DNA from: Glycomyces sambucus
GTDB taxonomy: Bacteria; Actinomycetota; Actinomycetes; Mycobacteriales; Micromonosporaceae
Assembly: GCF_900102815.1 (NCBI RefSeq)
Contig: NZ_FNGF01000006.1
Location: forward strand, 468,533-532,532
Length of the DNA stretch: 64,000 bases
Direction of reading: 5' to 3'
In this document: positions 31,339 to 39,918 of the stretch, in pieces
How positions within the stretch are numbered: position 1 is the stretch's first letter
Layout of the letters: the number at the start of each line of letters is the position of its first letter
Position numbers and translations under genes: made by a program
Notes under the pieces: generated by a model
Seen by the model: the letters and a program-made list of their open reading frames with translations, nothing else
The model's database searches: none
Told to the model about the DNA's origin: nothing

Positions 31339-32601
31339 GTGCCGTCCCGCCTGCTCACCCTCACCGCCCTCGCCGCGGCGACGGCCCTGCTCGCCGCCCC
31401 CGCGGCCCAGGCCGCGCACGACGAACCGGTGACCGCGATCCTCGAGACCCCCGCCCTCTACGACGAGGACGGCGCCGACGCCGACGACCCCGCGATCTGG
31501 ATCGACCCGGACGAGCCCGCGGACAGCCTGGTCATCACCACCGCCAAGGAGGCCGGCCTCTACGTCTACGACCTCCAGGGCAACGAGCTCCAGCACGTCG
31601 ACCCCCGCCCGGCCCCCGGCGAGGACGACGCCCCGGGCCGCTACAACAACGTCGACCTCATCACCGACTTCAAGCTCGACGGCGAGAAGGTCGACCTCGC
31701 GGTGGCCTCCGACCGAGGCATGGACAACCTGGGCGTCTTCAAGATCGAGAACGGCGAACTGGTGGACGTCACGGCACCCGACGCCGGCTGGATCTTCAGC
31801 AGGAGTCAAGACGATGTGAACGGCGAGCACACCGCCTACGGCCTGGCGACCTTCCAGAACCGCTCAGGCGCATACGCCCTCGTCAGCCGCAACGCCGAAT
31901 CCGAAGTGGCCCTGCTGAAACTGAAGGCCGACGGCGACCGCGTCACCTGGCAGAAGGTCCGCACGCTCCACCTCCCCGCCGACTTCGACCTCCCCAGCGG
32001 CGACTCGTGGAAGCCCTGCGACGACACCGGCCAGGACCCCCAGGTCGAGGGCATGGTGGTTGACGAGGCGACCGGCACCGCCTACCTCGGCCAAGAACTC
32101 GTCGGCATCTGGAAGATCAACGCGGACCTCAAGGGCGAACCCGAACTCGTCGACACCGCCATCGAATTCGGCCTCCCGGGCGTGTACGACCCCGATACCG
32201 ACGAGTGCACCTACGACCCCGACCCCGGCTACGGCGGCGACGTCCTCCACACCGACATCGAGGGCCTCACGATCTACTCCACAGGCCGCGGCACCGGCTA
32301 CCTCCTCGCCTCCAGCCAGGGAGACGACACGTTCGCGGTCTACAACTTGAAGCACGGCAACGCGTACCTGGGCAGCTTCACGATCGACTCCGGCGACGTC
32401 GACTCCACCCAGCACAGCGACGGCGCCGACGTCGTCAACACGTCCCTCCCCGGCTACCGAGGCGGCCTCCTCGTGGTCCAGGACGGCGACAACACCCCCG
32501 AAGGCACCGAAGAATCCAGCACCAACTTCAAATTCCTCTCGTGGCAAGACGTAGCAGAGAACAGCGGCCTCGATCTCCGCACCAACTGCACCCGCCGCTA
32601 G
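31339..32601 (+). CDS. Secreted beta-propeller phytase
   Basis: Secreted enzyme of 420 aa that releases phosphate from phytate, calcium-dependent in the family. A signal peptide ends near AAQAAH (residue 27). The BPP domain follows: ADDPAIWIDPDEPADSLVIT (residues about 48-67) is the hallmark of the family, then GLYVYDLQGNELQHVDPRPA, RYNNVDLI, ASDRGMDNL, QVEGMVVDEATGTAYLGQEL and DIEGLTIY, with the acidic residues that bind calcium and phosphate. Length is that of Bacillus-type phytase plus a small insert with Cys. GGAGG precedes GTG 31339. The adjacent PHO box suggests phosphate-starvation control, alongside glpQ and phoD in this window. Confidence 0.93.
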   Translation: MPSRLLTLTALAAATALLAAPAAQAAHDEPVTAILETPALYDEDGADADDPAIWIDPDEPADSLVITTAKEAGLYVYDLQGNELQHVDPRPAPGEDDAPGRYNNVDLITDFKLDGEKVDLAVASDRGMDNLGVFKIENGELVDVTAPDAGWIFSRSQDDVNGEHTAYGLATFQNRSGAYALVSRNAESEVALLKLKADGDRVTWQKVRTLHLPADFDLPSGDSWKPCDDTGQDPQVEGMVVDEATGTAYLGQELVGIWKINADLKGEPELVDTAIEFGLPGVYDPDTDECTYDPDPGYGGDVLHTDIEGLTIYSTGRGTGYLLASSQGDDTFAVYNLKHGNAYLGSFTIDSGDVDSTQHSDGADVVNTSLPGYRGGLLVVQDGDNTPEGTEESSTNFKFLSWQDVAENSGLDLRTNCTRR

Positions 32602-32612
32602 ACCCCGCAAAA

Positions 32613-32642
32613 GAGGCCGCCGAGCAGATGCTCGGCGGCCTC
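32613..32642. terminator. Bidirectional hairpin between phytase and orphan gene
   Basis: GAGGCCGCCGAGCA and its exact complement TGCTCGGCGGCCTC flank a 2-nt loop, 11 bp after the phytase stop and 13 bp from the stop of the minus-strand gene. Confidence 0.8.
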
Positions 32643-32655
32643 GGTCTTGTCACGG

Positions 32656-33012
32656 CTACAGCCGATGACGGGACTGACTCTGATCCAACAGCTCGCAGTG
32701 GGAAAGCCGCCAGCCGTGCTGCGTAGCGGCGAAGGTGAACGTCATCGCATGATGTGCAGCGCCGTTCTCGACCATGGCGACGACCTCGGCGGTAACGGCA
32801 TTCGGAAAACTCGCCCGGCGAACCCGAACCTGCCGAAAGTGGCTCGGCACCCGCCTGCGGACCCGCACGAACGCGGCCCACCCCTCCGGCGTCGCCAACA
32901 ACCGTGCCTCGGCGGCGGCCTTGCGGCCGGTGAGCACGTTCAGAAAATAAGCGGAGTAGCTGACGGCTTGACGCGGGTTCGGGGCGGTCACAATGTCGTT
33001 GCGGCAGTTCAT
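32656..33012 (-). CDS. Small orphan protein, possibly Rv3235-like
   Basis: 118 aa, cytosolic, no membrane helix or signal. The centre (VSYSAYFLNVLTGRKAAAEA then RLLATPEGWAAFVRVRRR) and the closing beta stretch (EVVAMVENGAAHHAMTFTFA, HGWRLSHCELL) recall the mycobacterial Rv3235 family, but the match is by eye and weak. Base composition is less GC-rich than neighbours, with unusual codons for the window. A near-consensus promoter with an inverted repeat lies 40-80 bp upstream (33051-33094). It stands alone next to the initiator tRNA. Function unknown. Confidence 0.65.
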   Translation of the reverse strand: MNCRNDIVTAPNPRQAVSYSAYFLNVLTGRKAAAEARLLATPEGWAAFVRVRRRVPSHFRQVRVRRASFPNAVTAEVVAMVENGAAHHAMTFTFAATQHGWRLSHCELLDQSQSRHRL

Positions 33013-33050
33013 GATTGTCCCAATCGTTCGGTGGGGAACGGCTGAAAGGA

Positions 33051-33094
33051 AATCTAGAGGTCACCTTGAGTGAAGTCAACAACACCCAAGGTGA
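33051..33094 (-). promoter_or_regulatory. Regulated promoter of the orphan gene
   Basis: On the minus strand TTGACT (33079-33074) and TAGATT (33056-33051) are exactly 17 bp apart, a near-consensus vegetative promoter. An inverted repeat, TCACCTTG (33061-33068) and CAAGGTGA (33087-33094), straddles the -35 element: one arm is in the spacer, the other just upstream. This is a likely repressor or activator site. Confidence 0.65.
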
Positions 33095-33416
33095 ATCCGC
33101 CTCCCCGCCAACGCAGAATTTGTCGACCTCGAACGAGTGAGCTCCCTTGTAGATCCCCACGTAAACGACAAGCGCCCGGCAGTAACCAACCCCGCCTGCC
33201 GAACCCTACAAAAATCGACAATCTCGCTTCAGCGTGTCGCGCAGAATGGTCCTGAGCAAAGATCAGGTCCTGGAAGATCGCACGGGAACGACGGACAGGG
33301 CACTACCCGAGCACGCTCAGCACCCCCGGAAGCGCTCAAATCGGCATCACGATTCTCGATATCCAGGCAGGCCCTGGCGCATTTGCAGCGCTCATTGCAC
33401 ACAGGCTCAGGACAAG
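33095..33416. other. AT-richer spacer beside the initiator tRNA
   Basis: About 320 bp, clearly less GC-rich than the window average. No frame gives a recognisable protein and there is no integrase, transposase or repeated tRNA end. It may be the remains of foreign DNA beside a tRNA gene, but nothing seen proves it. Confidence 0.45.
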
Positions 33417-33453
33417 AAAAAACCCTGGTCAACATTTCGTTGACCAGGGTTTT
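33417..33453 (-). terminator. Classical terminator of the initiator tRNA
   Basis: A hairpin with 15-bp arms (33419-33433 and 33439-33453) and a 5-nt loop is followed on the minus strand by a run of T. It directly follows the tRNA 3' end, and is one of few U-tailed terminators in this window. Confidence 0.9.
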
Positions 33454-33457
33454 CTAC

Positions 33458-33534
33458 TGGTAGCGGGAGGCGGATTTGAACCACCGACCTCCAGGTTATG
33501 AGCCTGGCGAGCTACCGAGCTGCTCTATCCCGCG
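33458..33534 (-). tRNA. Initiator tRNA-fMet (CAT), CCA encoded
   Basis: 77 nt cloverleaf with acceptor CGCGGGA / TCCCGCT, D-stem GAGC/GCTC, anticodon loop CTCATAA with anticodon CAT at 33500-33498, T-stem GGTGG/CCGCC, discriminator A and encoded CCA. Position 1 C opposite position 72 T is unpaired, the hallmark of bacterial initiators and the actinobacterial form. The anticodon stem is CCAGG/CCTGG, so only two of the usual three G:C pairs next to the loop are kept (pair 29:41 is A:U). The CAT anticodon with an unpaired 1:72 excludes the elongator and the lysidine-type isoleucine tRNA. Confidence 0.93.
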
Positions 33535-33646
33535 TCGGTATGTAAAGAGTACATCATCCCGGAAACCACCTGCCACAGCGGGTTCAGTGAGGGGGGTCAC
33601 GCCTTGTTCACCTGGGGTTTCAGTGGATTTGCGGGGTGAATGTGAA

Positions 33647-33674
33647 AAGGCCCGGCCGTTTCGGGCCGGGCCTT
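33647..33674. terminator. Terminator of the era gene block
   Basis: AAGGCCCGGCC and GGCCGGGCCTT flank a 6-nt loop, ending 3 bp before the era stop region on the minus strand. It ends the era-to-phoH gene block before the tRNA. Confidence 0.75.
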
Positions 33675-33677
33675 CGC

Positions 33678-34577
33678 TCAGAAGCCGAGGCGTTCGAGCA
33701 TCTTCGGGTCCTTCTGCCAGTCCTTGGCGACGCGGACGTGGAGGTCGAGGTAGACGCGGCCGCCGATGAGCTGGGCGATGCCCTTGCGGGCCTTGGTGCC
33801 GACCCGCTTGAGGCGGTCGCCGCCCTTGCCGATGACGATGCCCTTCTGGGAGTCGCGCTCGACGTAGATCTCGGCCCAGATCTTCTTGCGCGGGCCGCCG
33901 TCGGAGTCCTCGTCCTCGACGTCCTCGATGACGACGGCGAGGGAGTGCGGCAGCTCGTCGCGGACGCCCTCCAGGGCGGCCTCGCGGATGAGCTCGGCCA
34001 TCATGACCCGCTCGGGCTCCTCGGAGATCATGCCGTCCGGGTAGAGCTGCGGCGACTCGGGCAGGTGGCCCGAGAGCACGCCGACGAGCTCGTCGAGGTT
34101 GTCCCCGGTCTTCGCGGAGACGGGCACGATGTCGGCGAACTCGCCGAGGGCCGCGACGTTGGTGAGGTGGCGGACCAGGGCGTCCTTGGAGACGAGGTCG
34201 ATCTTGGTGACGACCGCGACGACCTTGGCGCCGAGCTTGGCGATCTCGCCGGTGATGAACTTGTCGCCGGGCCCGGGCTTCTCGTTGGCCGGCAGGCACA
34301 GGCCGATGACGTCGACCTCGGACCAGGTCTGGCGCACCAGGTCGTTCAGGCGCTCCCCCAGGAGCGTGCGCGGCCGGTGGAGGCCGGGCGTGTCCACCAG
34401 GATGAGCTGGGAGTCCGGGCGGTGCAGGATCGCGCGGACCACGTGGCGCGTGGTCTGGGGCCGGTTCGACGTGATCGCGATCTTCTGGCCCATGATCGCG
34501 TTCGTGAGCGTGGACTTCCCCGCGTTCGGGCGGCCCACGAAGCAGGCGAAGCCTGCGCGGAACTCGTTGCTAGGCAA
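33678..34577 (-). CDS. era: GTPase Era
   Basis: Essential GTPase of 299 aa for 16S rRNA maturation and 30S assembly. The GTPase domain has G1 GRPNAGKST (residues about 15-23), G2 QTTRH, G3 DTPGLH, G4 TKID and G5-type VSAKTG. The C-terminal KH domain has [20 protein letters not shown], with the GKGG loop that binds rRNA, then [20 protein letters not shown]. The TTG at 34577 overlaps the upstream stop by 8 bp and has AAAGAGG upstream. It is the last gene of the phoH-ybeY-corC-era block, as in mycobacteria. Confidence 0.95.
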   Translation of the reverse strand: MPSNEFRAGFACFVGRPNAGKSTLTNAIMGQKIAITSNRPQTTRHVVRAILHRPDSQLILVDTPGLHRPRTLLGERLNDLVRQTWSEVDVIGLCLPANEKPGPGDKFITGEIAKLGAKVVAVVTKIDLVSKDALVRHLTNVAALGEFADIVPVSAKTGDNLDELVGVLSGHLPESPQLYPDGMISEEPERVMMAELIREAALEGVRDELPHSLAVVIEDVEDEDSDGGPRKKIWAEIYVERDSQKGIVIGKGGDRLKRVGTKARKGIAQLIGGRVYLDLHVRVAKDWQKDPKMLERLGF

Positions 34578-34908
34578 GACGGTTGACCTCTTTCCGGATG
34601 ACCGAGTAAGCGGTCACGTCGCTGCTGATCTCCTTGGCGGCCTTGAGGCCGTCCTCGTCCGACTCGGCGCCGAAGACCACGGCGGCCTCCAGCGCCTCGG
34701 CCCCCGCCGCGAACGCCTGCGCGACCGCCGCCTGGAGCGCGGTCAGCCGGAGGGACGGCAGGTCGACCGCCGCCGAGGCGTAGGTGCGGCCGATGGCGTC
34801 GCGGACGGCCGCGCCGGTGGTCTGCGAGACGCGCCCCGCGGCCCCGCGGGCCAGCGTGACGAGTTTCGCGTCCTCGGCGTCGAGGTCGTCCACGTGCAGG
34901 TCAGACAT
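34570..34908 (-). CDS. Rv2365c-like protein (cytidine-deaminase-like fold, no zinc site)
   Basis: 112 aa protein placed between corC and era exactly as Rv2365c is in Mycobacterium tuberculosis. It is often annotated as cytidine deaminase, but the zinc-binding H/C-A-E and P-C-x-x-C motifs are absent; it has no Cys at all. The fold remnant is visible as GAAVRDAIGRTYASAAVDLP (residues about 32-51), where a real deaminase has its catalytic His, and in AVAQAFAAGAEALEAAVVFG. It overlaps corC by 8 bp and era by 8 bp, so the three are coupled. Role unknown; a structural or regulatory partner of Era is possible. Confidence 0.85.
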   Translation of the reverse strand: MSDLHVDDLDAEDAKLVTLARGAAGRVSQTTGAAVRDAIGRTYASAAVDLPSLRLTALQAAVAQAFAAGAEALEAAVVFGAESDEDGLKAAKEISSDVTAYSVIRKEVNRLA

Positions 34909-36208
34909 TGATTTCGTGCCTTTCGTCGGTTGCGGTCGCGGCTTCCGGAGTCTCGTCGTCGGCCTCGGGAAGGCGCGCGACGCGGACCGTCTCGATGCGG
35001 TTGCGCCGGCCGACGGTGCCTTCGGCGGTGAGTTCGAGCCCGGCGAGCCGGGCCCGGTCGCCGGCGAGCGGGACCTTGCCGAGCTCGGCGGCGAGCAGGC
35101 CGGCGACGGTGTCGACGTCGACCTCGGGCAGGTCCACGTCGAAGAGCTCGGCGAGGTCCTCGACGGAGAGCCGGGCGGTGACGCGCGCGGTGCGGTCGTC
35201 GAGCCAGGCCACGGGCGGGAGCTCCTGGTCGTACTCGTCGGTGATCTCGCCGACGATCTCCTCCAGGATGTCCTCGATGGTGACGAGCCCGGCGGTGCCG
35301 CCGTACTCGTCGACGACGCCCGCGATGTGGATCCTGCCGGTCTGCATCTCGCGCAGCAGGTCGTCCACGGGCTTGGAGTCCGGGACGATCGAGACCGCGC
35401 GCATGACCTCGGCCACGGCCGGGTTCGCGCCGTCGTCGAGGCGCACCAGGTCCTTGAGGTAGACGACGCCGCGCAGGTCGTCCAGGTCCTCGCCGACCAC
35501 CGGGATGCGCGAGAAGCCGGAGCGGAGCGCGACCTGCTTGGCCTCGTCCGCGGTCGTCTCGGCGCTCACCCACACCATCGCGGTGCGCGGCACCATGACC
35601 TCGCGGACCACGGTGTCGCCCAAGGCGAACACGGAGGCGATCATGTCGCGCTCGTCGTGGTCGACGGTGCCCTGGGCCTCGGCGGCGTCGACCATCTCGC
35701 GGATCTCGATCTCCGAGGTCGCGAACGGGCCCTCGCGGAAGCCCTTGCCGGGCGTCAGCGCGTTGCCGAGGAGGATGAGGAGCTTCGCCAGCGGCCCCAG
35801 CGCCGTCCCGAGCATGGAGACGGGCCCGGCGACGGCCAGCGCGACCGGGTAGGCGTGCTGGCGGCCGAGCGTGCGCGGGTTGACGCCGATGACGACGAAG
35901 GACACGACGGTCATGACGGCGGCGGAGAGGACCACCGCGGTCCACGAGTCGTCCCAGTTGTGGAACGCCAGGACCGCGACGATCGAGATCGCGGCGGCCT
36001 CGCACGCGAGGCGCAGCAGGATGAGCAGGTTGAGGTGCCCCGGGAGGTCCTCGGTGATCTTGACGAGCGATTCGGCCCCGCGGCGGCGCTCGCCGGCGAG
36101 TTCGGCGGCGCGGGCCGGGGAGACCGCGGTGAGGGCAGAGTCGACCATGGCGGCGGCCCCGGCGACGACGATGAGCGCGACGGCGGCTGCCAGCAGGGTG
36201 TACGGCAT
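34901..36208 (-). CDS. HlyC/CorC-family CNNM-CBS membrane protein
   Basis: 435 aa membrane protein of the hemolysin/CorC (magnesium-related) family. The CNNM domain has about four helices (LLAAAVALIVVAGAAAMVDS, then LLILLRLACEAAAISIVAVL). Two CBS domains follow near residues 205-330: MVPRTAMVWVSAETTADEAK and IPVVGEDLDDLRGVVYLKDL are the first, GVVDEYGGTAGLVTIEDILE the second. A CorC-type C-terminal domain (AWLDDRTARVTARLSVEDLA) ends it. The family is tied to Mg2+/Co2+ efflux and rRNA quality control. It lies between ybeY and the Rv2365c-like gene as in many actinomycetes. Confidence 0.92.
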   Translation of the reverse strand: MPYTLLAAAVALIVVAGAAAMVDSALTAVSPARAAELAGERRRGAESLVKITEDLPGHLNLLILLRLACEAAAISIVAVLAFHNWDDSWTAVVLSAAVMTVVSFVVIGVNPRTLGRQHAYPVALAVAGPVSMLGTALGPLAKLLILLGNALTPGKGFREGPFATSEIEIREMVDAAEAQGTVDHDERDMIASVFALGDTVVREVMVPRTAMVWVSAETTADEAKQVALRSGFSRIPVVGEDLDDLRGVVYLKDLVRLDDGANPAVAEVMRAVSIVPDSKPVDDLLREMQTGRIHIAGVVDEYGGTAGLVTIEDILEEIVGEITDEYDQELPPVAWLDDRTARVTARLSVEDLAELFDVDLPEVDVDTVAGLLAAELGKVPLAGDRARLAGLELTAEGTVGRRNRIETVRVARLPEADDETPEAATATDERHEINV

Positions 36209-36214
36209 TGCGGC

Positions 36215-36688
36215 CTAACTCTCCGCCGCGGCGGCGCGTTTGGCGCGCCAGGAGTCGAGCAGCCGGTTCTGGAGGCCGAACATCTCCTTGGCCTGCTCCG
36301 GCTCGGCGTGGTCGTAGCCGAGGATGTGGAGCACGCCGTGGACGGAGAGCATGTGCAGCTCGTCGGCGGTGGAGTGCCCGGCGTCCTTGGCCTGGGCCTC
36401 GGCCACCTCCGGGGAGAGGACGAGGTCGCCGAGGATCGGCGTGCCGGGCTCGGAGGAGTCCGGGCGGCCGGGCATCGCGTCGTCCATCGGGAACGAGAGG
36501 ACGTCGGTGGGCCCGGTGCCGCCCATCCAGCGCTTGTTGAGCTCGGTCATGTGCTCGATGTCGACGATGAGGACCGAGAGCTCGGCGAGCGGGTTGACGC
36601 CCATCTCGAGCAGTGCGAACTCGGAGACGGCGCGGATGCCCGACTCGTCGACCTCGCGGCCGGACTCATTGATGATCTCGATGCCCAC
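36215..36688 (-). CDS. ybeY: Endoribonuclease YbeY
   Basis: Zinc-dependent single-strand endoribonuclease, 157 aa, for 16S rRNA maturation and ribosome quality control. The zinc motif H-G-x-L-H-x-x-G-Y-D-H is complete: [18 protein letters not shown] (residues about 112-129), with three His. [20 protein letters not shown], then PMDD, is the other conserved stretch. GTG 36688 lies 23 bp inside phoH, so the two are coupled. Order phoH-ybeY-corC is conserved in actinobacteria and many other phyla. Confidence 0.94.
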   Translation of the reverse strand: MGIEIINESGREVDESGIRAVSEFALLEMGVNPLAELSVLIVDIEHMTELNKRWMGGTGPTDVLSFPMDDAMPGRPDSSEPGTPILGDLVLSPEVAEAQAKDAGHSTADELHMLSVHGVLHILGYDHAEPEQAKEMFGLQNRLLDSWRAKRAAAAES

Positions 36689-37721
36689 GGTTCCCTCGAT
36701 GCCCTTTCCCGGCGGGTCCGCGATGGCTCTCCGTCGCGGCGTCCCACTTCTCGTAGGCGTTCACGATATCGCTGACCAGCTGGTGACGGACGACGTCTTC
36801 CGCCCGGAGCGTGGCGAAGTGCACGTCCTCGACGCCTTCGAGGATGTCGCGGACCACGCGCAGGCCGGAGGTGGTGTTGTTCGGCAGGTCGACCTGGGTG
36901 ATGTCGCCGGTGACGACGATCTTGGAGCCGAAGCCGAGGCGGGTGAGGAACATCTTCATCTGCTCGGGCGTGGTGTTCTGCGCCTCGTCGAGGATGATGA
37001 ACGCGTCGTTCAAGGTCCTGCCGCGCATGAAAGCGAGCGGCGCGACCTCGATCGTCCCGGACTCCATGAGCTTGGGGATCGAGCCGGGGTCGATCATGTC
37101 GTGGAGCGCGTCGTAGAGCGGGCGCAGGTACGGGTCGATCTTCTCGAACAGCGTGCCGGGCAGGAACCCGAGCCGTTCGCCGGCCTCAACCGCGGGGCGG
37201 GTGAGGATGATCCGGTTGATCTCCTTGGACTGGAGCGCCTGCACGGCCTTGGCCATGGCGAGGTAGGTCTTGCCGGTGCCGGCGGGGCCGATGCCGAAGA
37301 CGATGGTGTTGTTGTCGATCGCCTCGACGTAGTGCTTCTGCCCGATGGTCTTGGGGCGGATGGCCTTGCCGCGCTTGGAGACGATGTTCTGCGAGAGCAC
37401 GTCGACGGGGCGCTCGCCGGGAGCGGACTTGAGCATGTTCTCGGTGCGCCGGATGACGTCGGCGTCGATGTCCTCGCCGTTCTCGATCAAGGCGAGCAGC
37501 TCCTTCACGAGCCGTTCGGCGGCGCGGGGGGCGCCGTTGATGCCGGTGAGGGTGATCGTGTCCCCGCGGACGTGCAGGTCGACGCCGGGGAAGCGGCGCT
37601 CGATGAAGCGGAGGTTCTCGTCGGCGCGGCCCAGCAACGCCATGAGCGAGCTCTGGTCGCCGACGGTGATCGTGGACGTGATCGTCGAGGTGTTCTGGCT
37701 GTTGTCAGAGCTGTCGGTCAT
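36666..37721 (-). CDS. PhoH-family ATPase
   Basis: Cytosolic P-loop ATPase of 351 aa, putative RNA helicase or nuclease regulator. The N-terminal KH-like/ADP-binding region ([20 protein letters not shown]) is followed by [20 protein letters not shown] with Walker A (residues about 150-165), and [20 protein letters not shown] with Walker B, then [23 protein letters not shown] 37721 is preferred; an upstream in-frame ATG at 37805 would add a tail unlike the family. The C-terminus ends with a Gly/His/Arg-rich run ([17 protein letters not shown]) that overlaps ybeY. Confidence 0.92.
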   Translation of the reverse strand: MTDSSDNSQNTSTITSTITVGDQSSLMALLGRADENLRFIERRFPGVDLHVRGDTITLTGINGAPRAAERLVKELLALIENGEDIDADVIRRTENMLKSAPGERPVDVLSQNIVSKRGKAIRPKTIGQKHYVEAIDNNTIVFGIGPAGTGKTYLAMAKAVQALQSKEINRIILTRPAVEAGERLGFLPGTLFEKIDPYLRPLYDALHDMIDPGSIPKLMESGTIEVAPLAFMRGRTLNDAFIILDEAQNTTPEQMKMFLTRLGFGSKIVVTGDITQVDLPNNTTSGLRVVRDILEGVEDVHFATLRAEDVVRHQLVSDIVNAYEKWDAATESHRGPAGKGHRGNRGHRDHQ

Positions 37722-37860
37722 AGGCTTCGCCGCGAGGGCTGTTCGCCACCTGCTTCCTGAAAGAGAGTTCGAGCGGCCGCTCAGGCCGCTGGTTCCATGC
37801 CCCAATGGTAGTTCCTGCCTGCGACAAGGGACAGCGAGTAATGCATGCCGCGGTGTGATT

Positions 37861-38214
37861 TCATCCCGCCAGCAGCGGTTCGAACGATTTGCCGCCGAGC
37901 ACGTGGAAGTGCACGTGGAAGATGGTCTGCCCGGCCTCGGCCCCCGTGTTCGCGAGGAGGTTCCAGCCGGTCTCGGCGACGCCCTCCGAAGCGGCGACCT
38001 CGGCCGCCGCGGCCAGGACCTCCGCGGCCAGCGCGGGGTCGGCGGCGGTCAGTTCGGCGACGTTCGCGTAGTGGGTCTTGGGGATGACCAGGACGTGCGT
38101 GGGCGCCTTCGGGTGGAGGTCGCGGAAGGCGAGCACGCGCTCGGTCTCCAGGACCTTGGTCGAGGGGATCTCCCCGGCGGCGAGCTTGCAGAAAATGCAG
38201 TCGGTGTCGGTCAT
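37861..38214 (-). CDS. HIT-family (HINT-type) nucleotide-binding protein
   Basis: 117 aa hydrolase of nucleotide phosphoramidates and dinucleotides in the family. TDCIFCKLAAGEIPSTKVLE has the zinc CxxC (residues about 6-9), and QTIFHVHFHVLGG (about 98-110) is the histidine triad H-x-H-x-H. The length and order match HinT. It lies between the phoH and rsmE genes as in many actinomycetes. TAGGAT at 38221-38226 (minus strand) is six bases before the ATG, a leaderless pattern, so it may have its own promoter even though rsmE is just upstream. Confidence 0.93.
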   Translation of the reverse strand: MTDTDCIFCKLAAGEIPSTKVLETERVLAFRDLHPKAPTHVLVIPKTHYANVAELTAADPALAAEVLAAAAEVAASEGVAETGWNLLANTGAEAGQTIFHVHFHVLGGKSFEPLLAG

Positions 38215-38240
38215 GCGCTGATCCTAGGAGGCGCGGCCGC

Positions 38241-38966
38241 TCACCAGCGGCCGAGGCGGGCCTGGAGGACGGCCAGGGCGGCGGGGCCCGCGGTGGAGGT
38301 GCGCAGGACCGTGTCGCCGAGGCGGACCGGCTCACCGAACTCCGCTAGGGCGGCGAGCTCGTCGGGGCTGATGGAGCCTTCGGGACCGATGACGAGGGCG
38401 ATCTCTCCGGTCGCGGCGAGTTCGACCTTGGAGAGCGGCAAGGTCGCCTCCTCGTGGAGGACGAGGACCTGGGCGGCGCTGCGCAGGCGCTGGACCAGCT
38501 GCTTGGTGGTGTGGAGCTCGGCGACGTGCGCGAGGTGGGCGCGGCGGGCCTGCTTCGACGCCTCGCGGGCCGTGGCCTCCCACTTGGCGCGGGCCTTGTC
38601 GCCGCGCGGGCCCTTCCACTGGACGATCGATCGCGAAGCGGCCCAGGGGATCACCTCGTCGACGCCGATCTCGGTGAGCATCTGCACGGCGCGTTCGCCG
38701 CGGTCGCCCTTGGGGAGCGCCTGGACGACGGTGAGCTTCGGGTCGGGGTCGGGGAGGGTCCGGTTGTCGAGGACCTCCAGGTGGAGGAGCCCGCGCTCGG
38801 CGCGGTCGACGCGCGCGGAGGCGACGCCCCCGGCGCCGTCGGCGAGGAGCAGCGTCTCGCCCGACTGGAGGCGCTGCACGTCGGCGGCGTGGTGCCCTTC
38901 GGGGCCGTCGAGGACGTAGGCGCCGACCGCCGGGAGTGCGTCGACGAGGAAGACCGGATCGCTCAC
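38241..38966 (-). CDS. rsmE: 16S rRNA (uracil1498-N3)-methyltransferase
   Basis: 241 aa SPOUT-fold enzyme that methylates U1498 of 16S rRNA using SAM. GHHAADVQRLQSGETLLLAD (residues about 25-44) is the PUA-like N-terminal domain with H/R; QALPKGDRGERAVQMLTEIG then VDEVIPW is the opening of the catalytic domain (K-G-x-x-x-E-x-x-x-x-K/E), and ALVIGPEGSISPDELAAL (about 187-204) and LGDTVLRTSTAGPAALAVLQ the knotted SAM site (G-P-E-G, L-R-T-x-T-A). GTG 38966 has TAGGCT exactly six bases upstream, so its mRNA is likely leaderless. It sits between dnaJ and the HIT gene. Confidence 0.93.
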   Translation of the reverse strand: MSDPVFLVDALPAVGAYVLDGPEGHHAADVQRLQSGETLLLADGAGGVASARVDRAERGLLHLEVLDNRTLPDPDPKLTVVQALPKGDRGERAVQMLTEIGVDEVIPWAASRSIVQWKGPRGDKARAKWEATAREASKQARRAHLAHVAELHTTKQLVQRLRSAAQVLVLHEEATLPLSKVELAATGEIALVIGPEGSISPDELAALAEFGEPVRLGDTVLRTSTAGPAALAVLQARLGRW

Positions 38967-39128
38967 CGCAACAGCCTAGGGCCTCGGAGATGGGTGCGAG
39001 CGGTGAGCCGGGAGGAGGTTACGGGGCGAGGTGGTGGGGAGGCCGCGGCCGGGTTCGGGCCGGAGGCGGTGGCCGGGTCCGGTGGTCGACCGGGAGAGCG
39101 CCCGGCGGCCCCGCCAGGCGCTGGCGGT

Positions 39129-39647
<519 letters not shown>

Positions 39648-39918
39648 GGCCCCGAAGTGTAGTGGAGCCCCGCTTCCCGTTCGCGCCGAGCGCGTCCGGG
39701 GCGGGGCATTGGGGTCGAGGTGCGGTCGCGGGTCGGACCGGGCGCGGGCGTCCGGCGTCGTCGGCAGGATCGCCGCGGCCCGGTGCGGGACGGCGATCAT
39801 GCGGGCCGTCGCCGTTCGCACGGGCGTGCCAGTGCCCCTGCCCGGCGCCGTCGAGCGCCCCCGCAGAGGGGCCGCGCGGCGCCGGTCCGTTCGGGGCGCC
39901 GCGGCTTCGGTTCGTGCG

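Noticed and set aside
32656..33534. Genomic island inserted at the initiator tRNA
   Set aside because: There is no integrase, no duplicated tRNA end and only one small gene. The lower GC of the patch alone is not enough.
33458..33534. Elongator tRNA-Met or lysidine-modified tRNA-Ile (both CAT)
   Set aside because: Position 1 C opposite position 72 U is unpaired and the D-arm matches initiators, so those identities do not fit.
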